Notes: generated by a model not told the origin, from the letters alone. A stretch of DNA of 9,427 bases from an uncultured Clostridia bacterium (GCA_947624925.1 CANQMG010000058.1:1-9427), one strand, 5' to 3'. Positions 1 to 7,074 are shown, counted from the first letter of the stretch. A program made the numbers and translations.

Positions 1-847
1 CATATGTAATTAAGCTTGTTAGCTCTCCAGTTGTAAGTTCTGCCATTCCTGTTGAAACAATAATTCTTGCTCCAAACCATGATATAAGAGTTATAGCTGT
101 ATAAATTGAAAATTGCATAAGTGGTGGATTTAATGCAACAATTTTTTCCGCCTTACTAAAATCTTCATATATTTCTTCTGAAATTTTTTCAAATTTTTTC
201 TTTTCTTTTTCTTCTAAATTATAAGATTTAACAAGTCTAATTGCAGATACGTTTTCTTCTACAATATTATTTAAATTATCATATTTTTTAAATACCTTTG
301 TAAATATTGGATGTACTTTCTTATTAACTGTAAATAATCCAATTCCTAAAAATGGTATTAATACTAAAAATATTAATGATAATCTACTATTTATACTAAA
401 TGCCATAATCAATGAGAATGTAAGCATTAAAGGAACTCTTACTGCAATTCGTATAATCATTTGAAATGCTAATTGTACATTTGTTACATCAGTAGTAAGT
501 CTTGTAACAATGCTTGATGTGCTAAATTTATCTATATTTGAAAAAGAAAACTCTTGTACTTTATAATATAAATCTTTTCTTAAATTTCTTGCAAATCCAG
601 CAGATGCTTTTGCAGTTGTAATTCCAGATAACGTTCCAAAAATCAATGATAATATAGCAGCAATTATTAATTCAAATCCAATTTTATATACCGTATTCAT
701 AGATTCAGCATTTATACCATAATCTATTAAATTTGCCATTAAAAGAGGTATTATAACCTCCATAATAACCTCTAAAGCTACAAATATTGGACTTAGTATT
801 GTGTTTCTTTTATTATCTCTTATTGATGCCATTAACTTTTTTATCAT
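1..847 (-). CDS. ABC exporter permease/ATPase subunit, N-terminal membrane half (partial)
   Basis: The frame is open from an ATG at 847 to the left edge, giving 282 residues with no stop. Hydrophobic segments lie near residues 19-40, 55-76, 133-151, 156-175 and 242-266, with long charged stretches between them, which is the layout of a type IV ABC exporter transmembrane domain. The stretch EENVSAIRLVKSY (residues 198-210), followed by a charged helix, is typical of the cytoplasmic extension before the last helix pair in MsbA/LmrA-like half transporters. The nucleotide-binding domain would lie beyond the window, so ATPase motifs cannot be checked and the substrate is unknown. AGAGG sits 9 nt before the ATG. 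The cyclophilin gene ends 34 nt upstream, so the two are probably cotranscribed. Such exporters are often encoded as heterodimer pairs; a partner could lie to the left. Family call sure, substrate open. Confidence 0.9.
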   Translation of the reverse strand, partial: MIKKLMASIRDNKRNTILSPIFVALEVIMEVIIPLLMANLIDYGINAESMNTVYKIGFELIIAAILSLIFGTLSGITTAKASAGFARNLRKDLYYKVQEFSFSNIDKFSTSSIVTRLTTDVTNVQLAFQMIIRIAVRVPLMLTFSLIMAFSINSRLSLIFLVLIPFLGIGLFTVNKKVHPIFTKVFKKYDNLNNIVEENVSAIRLVKSYNLEEKEKKKFEKISEEIYEDFSKAEKIVALNPPLMQFSIYTAITLISWFGARIIVSTGMAELTTGELTSLITY

Positions 848-881
848 CTATTATTACCTCTTTCTACAATTGCTAATTATT

Positions 882-1652
882 TTATCCTATTCCGTATTGG
901 CTCATAAACCAGCTATTTATGTCAAATGGTTCTATTGTTTCAGGTTTTTTATAATTTACTCCAAATGTATCTACTGTAATACTAGTTATTACTGGTGGTT
1001 CTTCTGGAGTTGATGCCTCTGCACTTTCGTCCTCTTCTTCTTTTATTTTTGCATTTGCAATTTTTTCCAAAACATCTAATCCTTCTACTACTTTTCCAAA
1101 TGCTGCATAACTTCCATTTAATGAAGGTGTATTTTCAGTCATAATAAAAAATTGTGAACTTGCAGAGTTATAGCCTTCTGTAGTTTTTCCATATGCTGAG
1201 TAATCAGATCTAGCCATTGATATTACTCCCTTTTCATGTCTTAATGTATTATCTTCATATCCATTTACTATAAATTCGCCTTTTATTGCATATTCTTTAT
1301 CTTCGTCTGAATCCTTTTCTATAGATGTATCTATATCTGCTAATGATGCACCTCCAGAACCTGTACCTTCTGGGTCACCACCTTGAATCATAAAATCTTT
1401 AACTATTCTATGAAATGTTAAACCATTGTAGAATCCATTATTTGAAAGTGTTATGAAATTTTTAACTGTGTTTGGAGCTATATCTGGATATAGCTCTACC
1501 TTCATAGTTCCATAACCTTCTACTTCTATTGTTGCTATTGGATTTTGAATTTGTTTTTCATTTTGTTTCATAAAATATCCATAACATACAAATCCAATTA
1601 ACCCTAGCACTATTATTATACATATTATTAATATTATATTTTTAGATTTCAT
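882..1652 (-). CDS. Membrane-anchored cyclophilin-type peptidyl-prolyl cis-trans isomerase
   Basis: This 256-residue protein catalyses cis-trans isomerisation of Xaa-Pro bonds, probably on the outer face of the membrane, where it would help exported proteins fold. Residues 6-27 form an uncleaved-looking hydrophobic anchor; Cys23 is preceded by FV and is not in a proper lipobox. The cyclophilin domain follows from about residue 38: FHRIVKDFMIQGGDP (80-94) carries the catalytic Arg82 and the Phe/Gln of the active site, SQFFIM (166-171) is the second conserved strand, and AAFGKVVEG (183-191) is the third. Compared with minimal cyclophilins there is an acidic insertion around residues 105-140 and an acidic, Pro-rich stretch at 204-221 before a short C-terminal tail. 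AGGAGAG lies a few bases before the ATG. It sits 29 nt after the small membrane protein gene, in the radA-disA operon. Confidence 0.93.
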   Translation of the reverse strand: MKSKNIILIICIIIVLGLIGFVCYGYFMKQNEKQIQNPIATIEVEGYGTMKVELYPDIAPNTVKNFITLSNNGFYNGLTFHRIVKDFMIQGGDPEGTGSGGASLADIDTSIEKDSDEDKEYAIKGEFIVNGYEDNTLRHEKGVISMARSDYSAYGKTTEGYNSASSQFFIMTENTPSLNGSYAAFGKVVEGLDVLEKIANAKIKEEEDESAEASTPEEPPVITSITVDTFGVNYKKPETIEPFDINSWFMSQYGIG

Positions 1653-1681
1653 TTTTATCTCTCCTATTTAAATTTTATTTT

Positions 1682-2113
1682 TTACTTACTAAGCACATAG
1701 TATGTTTGACCTTTTATAGTTATACCATCTTTACTAACAACCTGTCCAGTATTAAAATTAATAAAAATATTTTGGTTTATACCTGTTATATCAATTTTCT
1801 CTAATGCATCTTTATCAAATAGTCTGAATTCTTCAGTTTTTTCATACCCCCTATCTTTTAAGAAATTTTGCTCATCTGTTGTTATTTCTCTACCATAATC
1901 TAGATAGTTTTTATTTCCTAATTCTATTTTTTTGGATATCACATTAACTCTATCAGAAACTATTTCTAATTCAGAATTAAATTTTCGTAATTTTATTTCA
2001 TCTTTATAATTTATTGTTACATTAATTCCAATAATTGACAAGATTAGCATAAGTACAATAGTTATAATTAATATTGAAAACGTAATACCATTATTTAACT
2101 TTATTTTATTCAT
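1682..2113 (-). CDS. Small single-helix membrane protein, pilin-like architecture, function unknown
   Basis: This is a 143-residue protein I cannot assign to a named family. A short basic N-terminus (MNKIKLNNG) leads straight into a hydrophobic helix at residues 10-31. A charged helical stretch follows (about 34-66), then a small globular C-terminal part ending in a likely beta hairpin (about 112-142). The order of basic leader ending in Gly, long hydrophobic helix and small globular domain resembles type IV pilin-like proteins. However, the glutamate expected at position 5 of the mature protein is missing (NG then ITFSI), so processing by a prepilin peptidase is doubtful. AGGAGATTTT directly before the ATG is a good ribosome binding site. 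It lies between disA and the cyclophilin gene in one apparent operon, which suggests an envelope role but does not prove it. Confidence 0.75.
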   Translation of the reverse strand: MNKIKLNNGITFSILIITIVLMLILSIIGINVTINYKDEIKLRKFNSELEIVSDRVNVISKKIELGNKNYLDYGREITTDEQNFLKDRGYEKTEEFRLFDKDALEKIDITGINQNIFINFNTGQVVSKDGITIKGQTYYVLSK

Positions 2114-2133
2114 AAAATCTCCTATCTTTTGAT

Positions 2134-2164
2134 TTATATTATATTATATTATATTATATTATAT
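2134..2164. repeat. Tandem 5-bp repeat (ATATT, about 6 units) at the end of disA
   Basis: The + strand reads ATATT in tandem for about 31 bases. The repeat contains the last codon and stop of disA and part of the spacer before the small membrane protein gene. Because the stop codon is at the upstream end of the repeat on the coding strand, unit gain or loss would change the length of the intergenic spacer rather than the DisA protein. Confidence 0.85.
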
Positions 2165-3235
2165 CATAACATTATCAAATACAAATTGTTCTTGCATTCT
2201 ATTTAAAGATTGCTTTATGTTTCTTGCTCTTACTTCTCCTATGCCTTCTACTTTGTCTAATGCTGGTATATCTGCAGCCAAGATATGCTGAAATGTTTTA
2301 AAAGATTTTATTAGATTTTCAACAATATTACTTGGCATTCTAGGTATTTTATTAAGTAATCTATATCCTTTAGTATAAACTCCTATTTCATCGTAATTAT
2401 CAAAATCTTCATAGCCTAATATTTTTGCAATTATTTGCTGTTTCATTAAATCTTCATAAGATAAATTTATTATTTCATTAAATATTTTATCTGTATTTCT
2501 TTTCTTTCCTGGTGCAATATAATCTTTAATTATAAGTATTTCTTCTTTTTCCATTTCTCCAACTAATTCTTCTAATTGAATTTGAATTAATCTTCCCTCT
2601 TCACCAAGTTCTACAATTCTTCTTTTAACTTCTTCAACCATTCTCATTGTCATTTCAGCTCTTTGTATTGCAGTTATTACATTATCTAAAGTAACAATAT
2701 CATTAAATTCATACTCATTCAATAAATTTAGTTTACTATCAAATACTTTTTTATATTTTTCTACTGTTTGAAGTGCTTGGTTCGCTTTTGTTAAGATTCT
2801 AGGTGTTTCTTCTAAAGCATATCTTAAATTATTTTTATATATGGTAATAGTACTTCTTCTTTGAGAAATGCTTATAACCAACGCTCCAGTTTGTTTTGCA
2901 GTTCTTTCAGCTGTTCTGTGTCGTGTACCAGTTTCAGATGTTTCAATTTTATAAGATGGAATTAACTGTGCATTAGCATATAAAATCTTTTTTAAATCAC
3001 TGCTAAGAACAATCGCTCCGTCCATTTTAGCAAGTTCATATAATCTTGATGAAGTATAATCTTCATTTATACTAAATCCGCCATCAACAATATCTAATAC
3101 CTGTTCTGAATTTCCTACAACAATTAATGCTCCTGTTTTAGACTTTAAAATATTTTCTAAACCTTGTCTAATTTCGGTACCAGGTGCAATGAGCTTTAAA
3201 ATATCAACTATTTCTTCATCTTTATTAATCCTCAC
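2159..3235 (-). CDS. disA: DNA integrity scanning diadenylate cyclase DisA
   Basis: DisA condenses two ATP into the second messenger c-di-AMP and scans DNA; branched DNA inhibits the cyclase in the Bacillus subtilis homologue. The N-terminal DAC domain shows MDGAIVLS with the DGA motif (residues 72-74) and TGTRHRTAER with RHRTA (105-109), both nucleotide-binding and catalytic signatures. A helical spine follows, and near the C-terminus LDKVEGIGEVRARNIKQSL is the helix-hairpin-helix DNA-binding motif. The length (358 residues) matches the family (about 360). Two GTG starts are possible. The one at 3244 has its AGAAAGG site only 1 nt away, so I prefer the GTG at 3235 with 10 nt spacing. That site overlaps the radA stop region, suggesting translational coupling. 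The radA-disA order is conserved in Bacillota. Identification is very secure. Confidence 0.97.
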   Translation of the reverse strand: MRINKDEEIVDILKLIAPGTEIRQGLENILKSKTGALIVVGNSEQVLDIVDGGFSINEDYTSSRLYELAKMDGAIVLSSDLKKILYANAQLIPSYKIETSETGTRHRTAERTAKQTGALVISISQRRSTITIYKNNLRYALEETPRILTKANQALQTVEKYKKVFDSKLNLLNEYEFNDIVTLDNVITAIQRAEMTMRMVEEVKRRIVELGEEGRLIQIQLEELVGEMEKEEILIIKDYIAPGKKRNTDKIFNEIINLSYEDLMKQQIIAKILGYEDFDNYDEIGVYTKGYRLLNKIPRMPSNIVENLIKSFKTFQHILAADIPALDKVEGIGEVRARNIKQSLNRMQEQFVFDNVMI

Positions 3236-3250
3236 TAAAATCACACCTTT

Positions 3251-4612
3251 CTATTTTAGTTTCAAATATTTCATAGCATCTATTATATTACTAGCTCCTA
3301 TTATATCTAATTTATAGCTCTCTTTCAATAGTTTTTTGTTACTTTCTGGAATGATACAAGCCTTAAATCCTAATTTTTCTGATTCTTTTATTCTTTTTTC
3401 TATAAGATTTATGCTTCTAACCTCTCCTGTTAGCCCTACTTCACCAAGTGCTACAACATTCTTAGGAATGGGTATATTTTTAAAACTTGAAACAATTGCA
3501 AGTATAATTCCTAAGTCAATTGATGGCTCATTTATTCTTATTCCACTTACAACATTTAAATAAATATCCTGATTTCCAAGCATTAATCCAGCTTTTTTCT
3601 CTAGTACAGCTGTAAGTAATGTTAACCTATTATAATCTATTCCATCAGCTGTTCTTCTTGGAAGTCCAAATACACTAGGTGTTGTCAATGCCTGTAGTTC
3701 AACCAAAAGAGGCCTTGTACCTTCCATACTTGCAACTACAACCGAACCTGCAGGGTTATCCTCTCTTTCAGATATTAATATTGAAGATGGATTATCTATT
3801 TCTACTAAACCTTCACTTTGCATTTCAAACATTCCAATTTCATTTGTAGAACCAAATCTATTTTTTACTCCTCTTAGAATTCTATATGAAAAATATCTCT
3901 CTCCTTCTAGATATAACACTGTATCAACCATATGCTCTAAAACTCTTGGTCCTGCAATATTACCATCTTTAGTAACATGTCCTATTAAAATTGTTGTTAT
4001 AGCATTTGCTTTACAAACTTTCATAACTCTTGAAGTAATTTCTCTTACTTGACTAACACTACCAGCAGTAGATGTAATCTCCTCAGAATACATAGTTTGA
4101 ATAGAATCTATAATTACAAGTTTAGGATTAATAGATAAAATATTTTGTTCTATTATATCAATATCTGTTTCGCCAAGAAATAAAATATTATCTCTATTTA
4201 TTCCTAACCTATCAGCTCTTAGCTTTATTTGCTCACCAGATTCCTCTCCAGAAACATATAAAATCTTTCCATCAGTTTTAATTTTATTGCAAATTTGTAA
4301 AATAAGTGTAGACTTGCCAATTCCAGGCTCTCCTCCCAAAAGTACCAAAGAACCATTAACAAGACCTCCACCTAAAACTCTATCTAATTCATCAAAACCA
4401 GTAGAAACTCTTGATTCATCCTTTCCCACTATTTCATTTAGCTTAGTAGGAAAAACTTCTTTAGATTTTTGATTGCTGGACTTTGAAGAAGAAGTAACAA
4501 CTTTTTCTTCATAAAAAGTATTCCAACTATTACAAGCGGGGCATTTTCCCAGCCATTTAGAGCTCTCATTGCCACAATTACTACAAACAAAAACAGTTTT
4601 ACACTTTGCCAT
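3251..4612 (-). CDS. radA: DNA repair/recombination protein RadA (Sms)
   Basis: RadA is a hexameric RecA-like ATPase that promotes branch migration and processing of recombination intermediates. All hallmarks are present in 453 residues: a four-cysteine zinc finger (Cys10, Cys13, Cys24, Cys27), Walker A GEPGIGKST (94-102), Walker B LVIIDS (165-170), the RadA-specific KNRFG motif (250-254), and a C-terminal Lon-protease-like domain from about residue 290 that serves as a scaffold and lacks protease function in the family. The ATG has AGGAGG 4 nt upstream. It is the first gene after a consensus promoter at 4745-4773 and is followed by disA after a gap of a few bases. In Bacillus the pair sits behind ctsR-mcsA-mcsB-clpC. 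Here those genes are absent, so control by CtsR through that operon is unlikely. Confidence 0.98.
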   Translation of the reverse strand: MAKCKTVFVCSNCGNESSKWLGKCPACNSWNTFYEEKVVTSSSKSSNQKSKEVFPTKLNEIVGKDESRVSTGFDELDRVLGGGLVNGSLVLLGGEPGIGKSTLILQICNKIKTDGKILYVSGEESGEQIKLRADRLGINRDNILFLGETDIDIIEQNILSINPKLVIIDSIQTMYSEEITSTAGSVSQVREITSRVMKVCKANAITTILIGHVTKDGNIAGPRVLEHMVDTVLYLEGERYFSYRILRGVKNRFGSTNEIGMFEMQSEGLVEIDNPSSILISEREDNPAGSVVVASMEGTRPLLVELQALTTPSVFGLPRRTADGIDYNRLTLLTAVLEKKAGLMLGNQDIYLNVVSGIRINEPSIDLGIILAIVSSFKNIPIPKNVVALGEVGLTGEVRSINLIEKRIKESEKLGFKACIIPESNKKLLKESYKLDIIGASNIIDAMKYLKLK

Positions 4613-4624
4613 CTTTCCTCCTAT

Positions 4625-4732
4625 TTAGGTCAGAGACCCAGACTGCCATAATTTTTCTGGATTCTGATGTATATGCTTAATAAGTTTTATAAAATATTCG
4701 TCATTTTCAATTACTAAAATTGCCCCATTATT
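4625..4732 (-). pseudogene. Remnant of an IS200-like (Y1) transposase in the radA leader
   Basis: A 35-codon open stretch without a plausible start or ribosome binding site runs from just after an in-frame stop (4733-4735) to a TAA at 4625-4627. It contains AILV followed by ENDEYFIKLIKHIHQNP. This resembles the part of Y1_Tnp/REP-associated tyrosine transposases where DEY/DDxYF is followed by a helix ending in YIHxNP. After HQNP the similarity stops (EKLWQSGSLT, then stop), so only a short internal piece remains. The match is from memory of the family. In DNA this AT-rich, an open stretch of 35 codons alone is weak evidence. Confidence 0.45.
4636..4645. repeat. Third copy of the terminator-stem word ACCCAGACTG
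   Basis: The 10 bases ACCCAGACTG at 4636-4645 are identical to the left arm of the terminator (4807-4816) and complementary to its right arm (4828-4837). On the minus strand it lies 23 nt before the radA start, close to the ribosome binding site. It could pair with the right-arm sequence in a read-through transcript. Confidence 0.6.
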
Positions 4733-4744
4733 TTAAACAAATAG

Positions 4745-4773
4745 ATTATAACATTATTATTATATTATTACAA
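4745..4773 (-). promoter_or_regulatory. Promoter for radA-disA operon
   Basis: On the minus strand TTGTAA (4768-4773) is followed after exactly 17 nt by a perfect TATAAT (4745-4750), a sigma-A type promoter. The start of transcription would be near 4738, leaving a leader of about 125 nt before the radA ATG. That leader covers the transposase-like remnant and a copy of the 10-base word found in the upstream terminator. Confidence 0.7.
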
Positions 4774-4805
4774 CTTATAAATTTATTTTTTTTTGTATTA
4801 AACTT

Positions 4806-4838
4806 AACCCAGACTGTCAATTCATTACAGTCTGGGTT
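4806..4838 (-). terminator. Hairpin terminator after the 310-residue gene
   Basis: AACCCAGACTGT (4806-4817) and ACAGTCTGGGTT (4827-4838) form a perfect 12-bp stem with a 9-nt loop, 16 nt after the stop of the 310-residue gene. The tail on the minus strand (TTAAGTTTAAT) is only moderately T-rich, so termination may be partial. The core ACCCAGACTG recurs at 4636-4645. Confidence 0.7.
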
Positions 4839-4854
4839 TAACCTAAATTAAAAA

Positions 4855-5787
4855 TTAATGTTCTATTCCTTTTGTTCCATTTATAATTCTAAGGATTTCA
4901 CTAATAGCATCATTTAATTTGACTTTATCTCTTATGTTTTTAGCTTTTTCTGCCTCTACTCTTCCTTTTTCATATAATTTTTTTAAAAATGTAATATCAT
5001 GTGGTCTATCAGCTTTTATTTTCATTTTTTTAGCATTAAAAATAATGTTTAAGCATCCTTCAATATTATTTGACGAATTATATATATTATATAATTGATT
5101 CATTATAACTGGATTTGTTTCAAATAATTTTTTATTTGCTTTTATAAATGAAATTGCATCTTTATCTTTTTCTTGTAATACTAACATTTTTATGTACTTA
5201 GATGCAGTTCTTAAATCTGGATTTTCTATTTTTTGATCTTTATCATTATATCTTAATAATTTCTTACATTTTTCTTCTAATATGTCAAATTGACCTGTTC
5301 TTAAATATATAGTAAATAGCTTATCTTCAATTAAGGAATCATCAACTTTTTTTGTTCCATCAGGATTATATAAATATTTTTTTGCAAGTTCTTCTGCTAT
5401 ATTTCTTTCAAACATAATTTTTTTGGCTTCACTTCTAGAAACATCAGAGTATTTTTTCTTACTTAAATAAACTTGTGCATATTGAATTATACTTTCAGCC
5501 TCTTTTTTATCTAATCCTTTAAAACTTTTGTTTTGATATGCATTAAACAAATTGTTTATGCTTATATATGCCTCGCATTCCTTATATATATTTAAAACTG
5601 ATTTATCAGATGTATCTAAATTATATCTTTTTAATATACTTCTAATATTACCAAAAAATATCTCTTCTGGTATATTTTTATTTTTAAACCTTAAGATAGT
5701 ATTCAATATTTTTCTTTTAACATCTTCTTTGTAATTTATAGTTTGCATATTAGATATTTTTGTTTCATGATCATTTTCATTTAACAT
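4855..5787 (-). CDS. Uncharacterised helical, repeat-like protein
   Basis: This 310-residue protein is not recognised. It has no signal peptide or membrane segment, is rich in Lys, Glu, Asn and Ile, and reads as almost entirely alpha-helical. Several helix pairs from about residue 85 to 290 (for example ESIIQYAQVYLSKKKY, LIEDKLFTIYLRTGQFDILEEKCKKLL and VIMNQLYNIYNSSNN) have the spacing and Leu/Ala/Tyr pattern of TPR-like repeats, so a cytoplasmic scaffold or protein-binding role is possible. The ATG follows AAGAAG closely, with a better AGGAG about 24 nt upstream, so initiation may be modest. It has its own promoter (5821-5849) and hairpin terminator, and so appears monocistronic. It occupies the place upstream of radA where Bacillus has clpC. 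No function is claimed. Confidence 0.8.
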   Translation of the reverse strand: MLNENDHETKISNMQTINYKEDVKRKILNTILRFKNKNIPEEIFFGNIRSILKRYNLDTSDKSVLNIYKECEAYISINNLFNAYQNKSFKGLDKKEAESIIQYAQVYLSKKKYSDVSRSEAKKIMFERNIAEELAKKYLYNPDGTKKVDDSLIEDKLFTIYLRTGQFDILEEKCKKLLRYNDKDQKIENPDLRTASKYIKMLVLQEKDKDAISFIKANKKLFETNPVIMNQLYNIYNSSNNIEGCLNIIFNAKKMKIKADRPHDITFLKKLYEKGRVEAEKAKNIRDKVKLNDAISEILRIINGTKGIEH

Positions 5788-5820
5788 AATTCTTCTTCTT
5801 TCTTTAATCTCCTAATAGTT

Positions 5821-5849
5821 ATTGTATATCATTTTTAGTTATTTTTCAA
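5821..5849 (-). promoter_or_regulatory. Promoter of the 310-residue protein gene
   Basis: On the minus strand TTGAAA (5844-5849) and TACAAT (5821-5826) are separated by exactly 17 nt, close to the sigma-A consensus. Predicted transcription start is near 5814, about 27 nt before the ATG. No clear terminator separates it from the acetyltransferase gene, whose stop lies about 40 nt upstream of the promoter. Confidence 0.65.
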
Positions 5850-5889
5850 GTTTTCTTTACATAAAATATCATTCTCTTATGTTTTATAT

Positions 5890-6402
5890 TTAGCCATTTG
5901 CAAATATATTCATTTCAATATACATATCATTATCTTCTTTTTTATTTAATTCCTTAAAACCGACTTTTTGGTAACAGCTTATTGCTCTTTTGTTATTACA
6001 ATTTACTGATAGTTTTACCATTTGTAAATTTATATTCTTAAACCCATAATTTAGCATTAATTTCAATGCTTCAGTCCCATATCCATTATTTCTATCTTTT
6101 TCAGATTTTATTTGAATTCCTACTGTTGCAATTTTATTAATATAGTCAATATTAGTAAAACTGCAATGTCCAATAAGCTCATCGTTTTCTATTCTAATAA
6201 TTTTAAATATGAGAGCATATTCTTTTAATGTAATTTTTGTCCATTCCTTTTTTTCTTTTAATGTTAATATTCCGTTGTTACAGTTTTCACTTTGTTCAGA
6301 AATGCAAAACCATTCTATATAATCTTCCAATTCATTTTTATTTAATTTAGATAGATAAATCTTTTCACCTATTAACTGTTCGACACAACCTATTTTTATC
6401 AC
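5890..6402 (-). CDS. GNAT family N-acetyltransferase (RimJ/RimL-like)
   Basis: This is a probable acetyl-CoA dependent N-acetyltransferase of 170 residues; the acceptor is unknown. It opens with LIGEKIYLSKL, the usual first strand of RimL-like members. The acetyl-CoA pyrophosphate loop is RNNGYGTEAL (104-113) after the strand ATVGIQIK. The C-terminal signature NKRAISCYQKVGF (137-149) is the classic N-x-x-A-x-x-x-Y-x-K-x-GF motif. The start is uncertain. GTG at 6402 gives the longest frame, but it lies inside an extended Shine-Dalgarno (AGAGGTGAT). The codon at correct spacing is ATA at 6393, so either a near-cognate start is used or an ATG was lost. Codons 13-27 are repeated exactly at 8822-8866. 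The gene follows the PepSY-like membrane protein by 15 nt, probably as an operon. Confidence 0.88.
   Translation of the reverse strand: MIKIGCVEQLIGEKIYLSKLNKNELEDYIEWFCISEQSENCNNGILTLKEKKEWTKITLKEYALIFKIIRIENDELIGHCSFTNIDYINKIATVGIQIKSEKDRNNGYGTEALKLMLNYGFKNINLQMVKLSVNCNNKRAISCYQKVGFKELNKKEDNDMYIEMNIFANG
6322..6366. repeat. 45-bp perfect direct repeat, copy A (inside the acetyltransferase gene)
   Basis: Bases 6322-6366 are identical to 8822-8866, and both flanking bases differ. The repeat is exactly codons 13-27 of the acetyltransferase (EKIYLSKLNKNELED) and is native here, since these residues form the family's expected N-terminal strand. Confidence 0.97.
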
Positions 6403-6417
6403 CTCTATTTTTTAATT

Positions 6418-6936
6418 TTACATCGTAACATCATATTGTAAAATTTCGCCTGTGTAATAATCTATTTTAAAGTTCCATTCTTCTGCATGTCCATTCCAAC
6501 CTGTTGTTAAGGTTATAAACCAAAATGTTGCTTGTTTTTTGTAATTAGAAGTATCAGATGTATTATCTAATATATTTTTTAATACTTCATCATAATTAAT
6601 ATATGTGCCATTTTCTATTAGCTCACAAGTTACCTTTGCAATTCTTTTCTTTTTAGTCTTTTCTTTTGCAATTTTAATTGCACCTTCTTTAGAAATATAT
6701 CCGTTATTAGTAATATCATTATTGTAATCATATTTATCTATATTTTCATATTCTAAGGATTGAAAAAAGAAAATAATATCATGCCTTTTTGTAAATATTC
6801 CATATAATATAACAAATATAAGTAAAATAATTATTATTTTTTTTCCACTAAAATTAAAAGTAATTAAATTTTTCTTTTTTAATATTGATAAAACTATAGC
6901 CACAATAATTAATACAATAATTAATATAAATAACAT
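6418..6936 (-). CDS. Two-helix membrane protein with PepSY-like C-terminal domain
   Basis: This 172-residue protein has two hydrophobic helices (about 2-19 and 33-49) separated by a short basic loop, then a region outside or beside the membrane. Its C-terminal part reads like a PepSY-type domain: YISKEGAIKIAKEK (80-93), a Trp-containing strand (FWFITL, 138-143), and WNFKIDYYTGEILQY (154-168), where DxxTGEI is the typical last hairpin. In characterised proteins PepSY domains often bind or restrain peptidases, but here the role is unknown. The frame could begin at a GTG at 6951, but that GTG overlaps the GGGAGG ribosome binding site. The ATG at 6936, 7-8 nt after GGAGG, is clearly the start. 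A promoter with an extended -10 lies just upstream, and the acetyltransferase follows 15 nt later. Confidence 0.8.
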   Translation of the reverse strand: MLFILIIVLIIVAIVLSILKKKNLITFNFSGKKIIIILLIFVILYGIFTKRHDIIFFFQSLEYENIDKYDYNNDITNNGYISKEGAIKIAKEKTKKKRIAKVTCELIENGTYINYDEVLKNILDNTSDTSNYKKQATFWFITLTTGWNGHAEEWNFKIDYYTGEILQYDVTM

Positions 6937-6999
6937 AATTTTTCCTCCCACTTTTTTGTTTTGAAAAAATGATTTGATTAATTAACTGATGTAAAAATT

Positions 7000-7008
7000 A
7001 GTATAGCA
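7000..7008 (-). promoter_or_regulatory. Extended -10 promoter element before the PepSY-like gene
   Basis: The minus strand reads TATGCTATACT: the -10 hexamer TATACT at 7000-7005 is preceded by TGC, an extended -10. No good -35 is visible at 16-18 nt. The site lies 64 nt before the ATG and just downstream of the terminator hairpin at 7049-7074, so the gene can be transcribed even if that terminator works. Confidence 0.5.
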
Positions 7009-7039
7009 TAAAAAATATAAAAATAATAGTTTTTTTGTA

Positions 7040-7074
7040 AAATGAAAAGGAAAATTGATGTTACTCAACTTTCC
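7040..7074 (-). terminator. Intrinsic terminator of the ORF-free transcript
   Basis: On the minus strand the arms at 7065-7074 and 7049-7058 form a 10-bp stem (GGAAAGTTGA with TCAATTTTCC, one G-U pair) around a 6-nt loop, followed directly by TTTTCATTTT. On the plus strand the G-U pair becomes an A-C mismatch and there is no T tail, so the signal is oriented for the minus strand. It lies about 200 nt after the toxin stop and about 150 nt after the promoter at 7229-7257. Confidence 0.75.

Noticed and set aside
801..1013. Plus-strand open frames, such as 801-1013, 3336-3563, 4287-4472, 5552-5734, 7848-8072 and 8444-8632
   Set aside because: Most lie antisense to well-supported minus-strand genes or in AT-rich spacer, and they show low-complexity composition without ribosome binding sites or family motifs.
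1584..1620. Possible lipoprotein signal in the cyclophilin (Cys11 or Cys23)
   Set aside because: Neither Cys has a lipobox context: residues before Cys23 are IGFV, and Cys11 is inside the hydrophobic core. A plain membrane anchor fits better.
6937..6951. GTG start at 6951 for the PepSY-like membrane protein
   Set aside because: The added codons are the ribosome binding site itself (GTGGGAGGAAAAATT); the ATG at 6936 is well placed.
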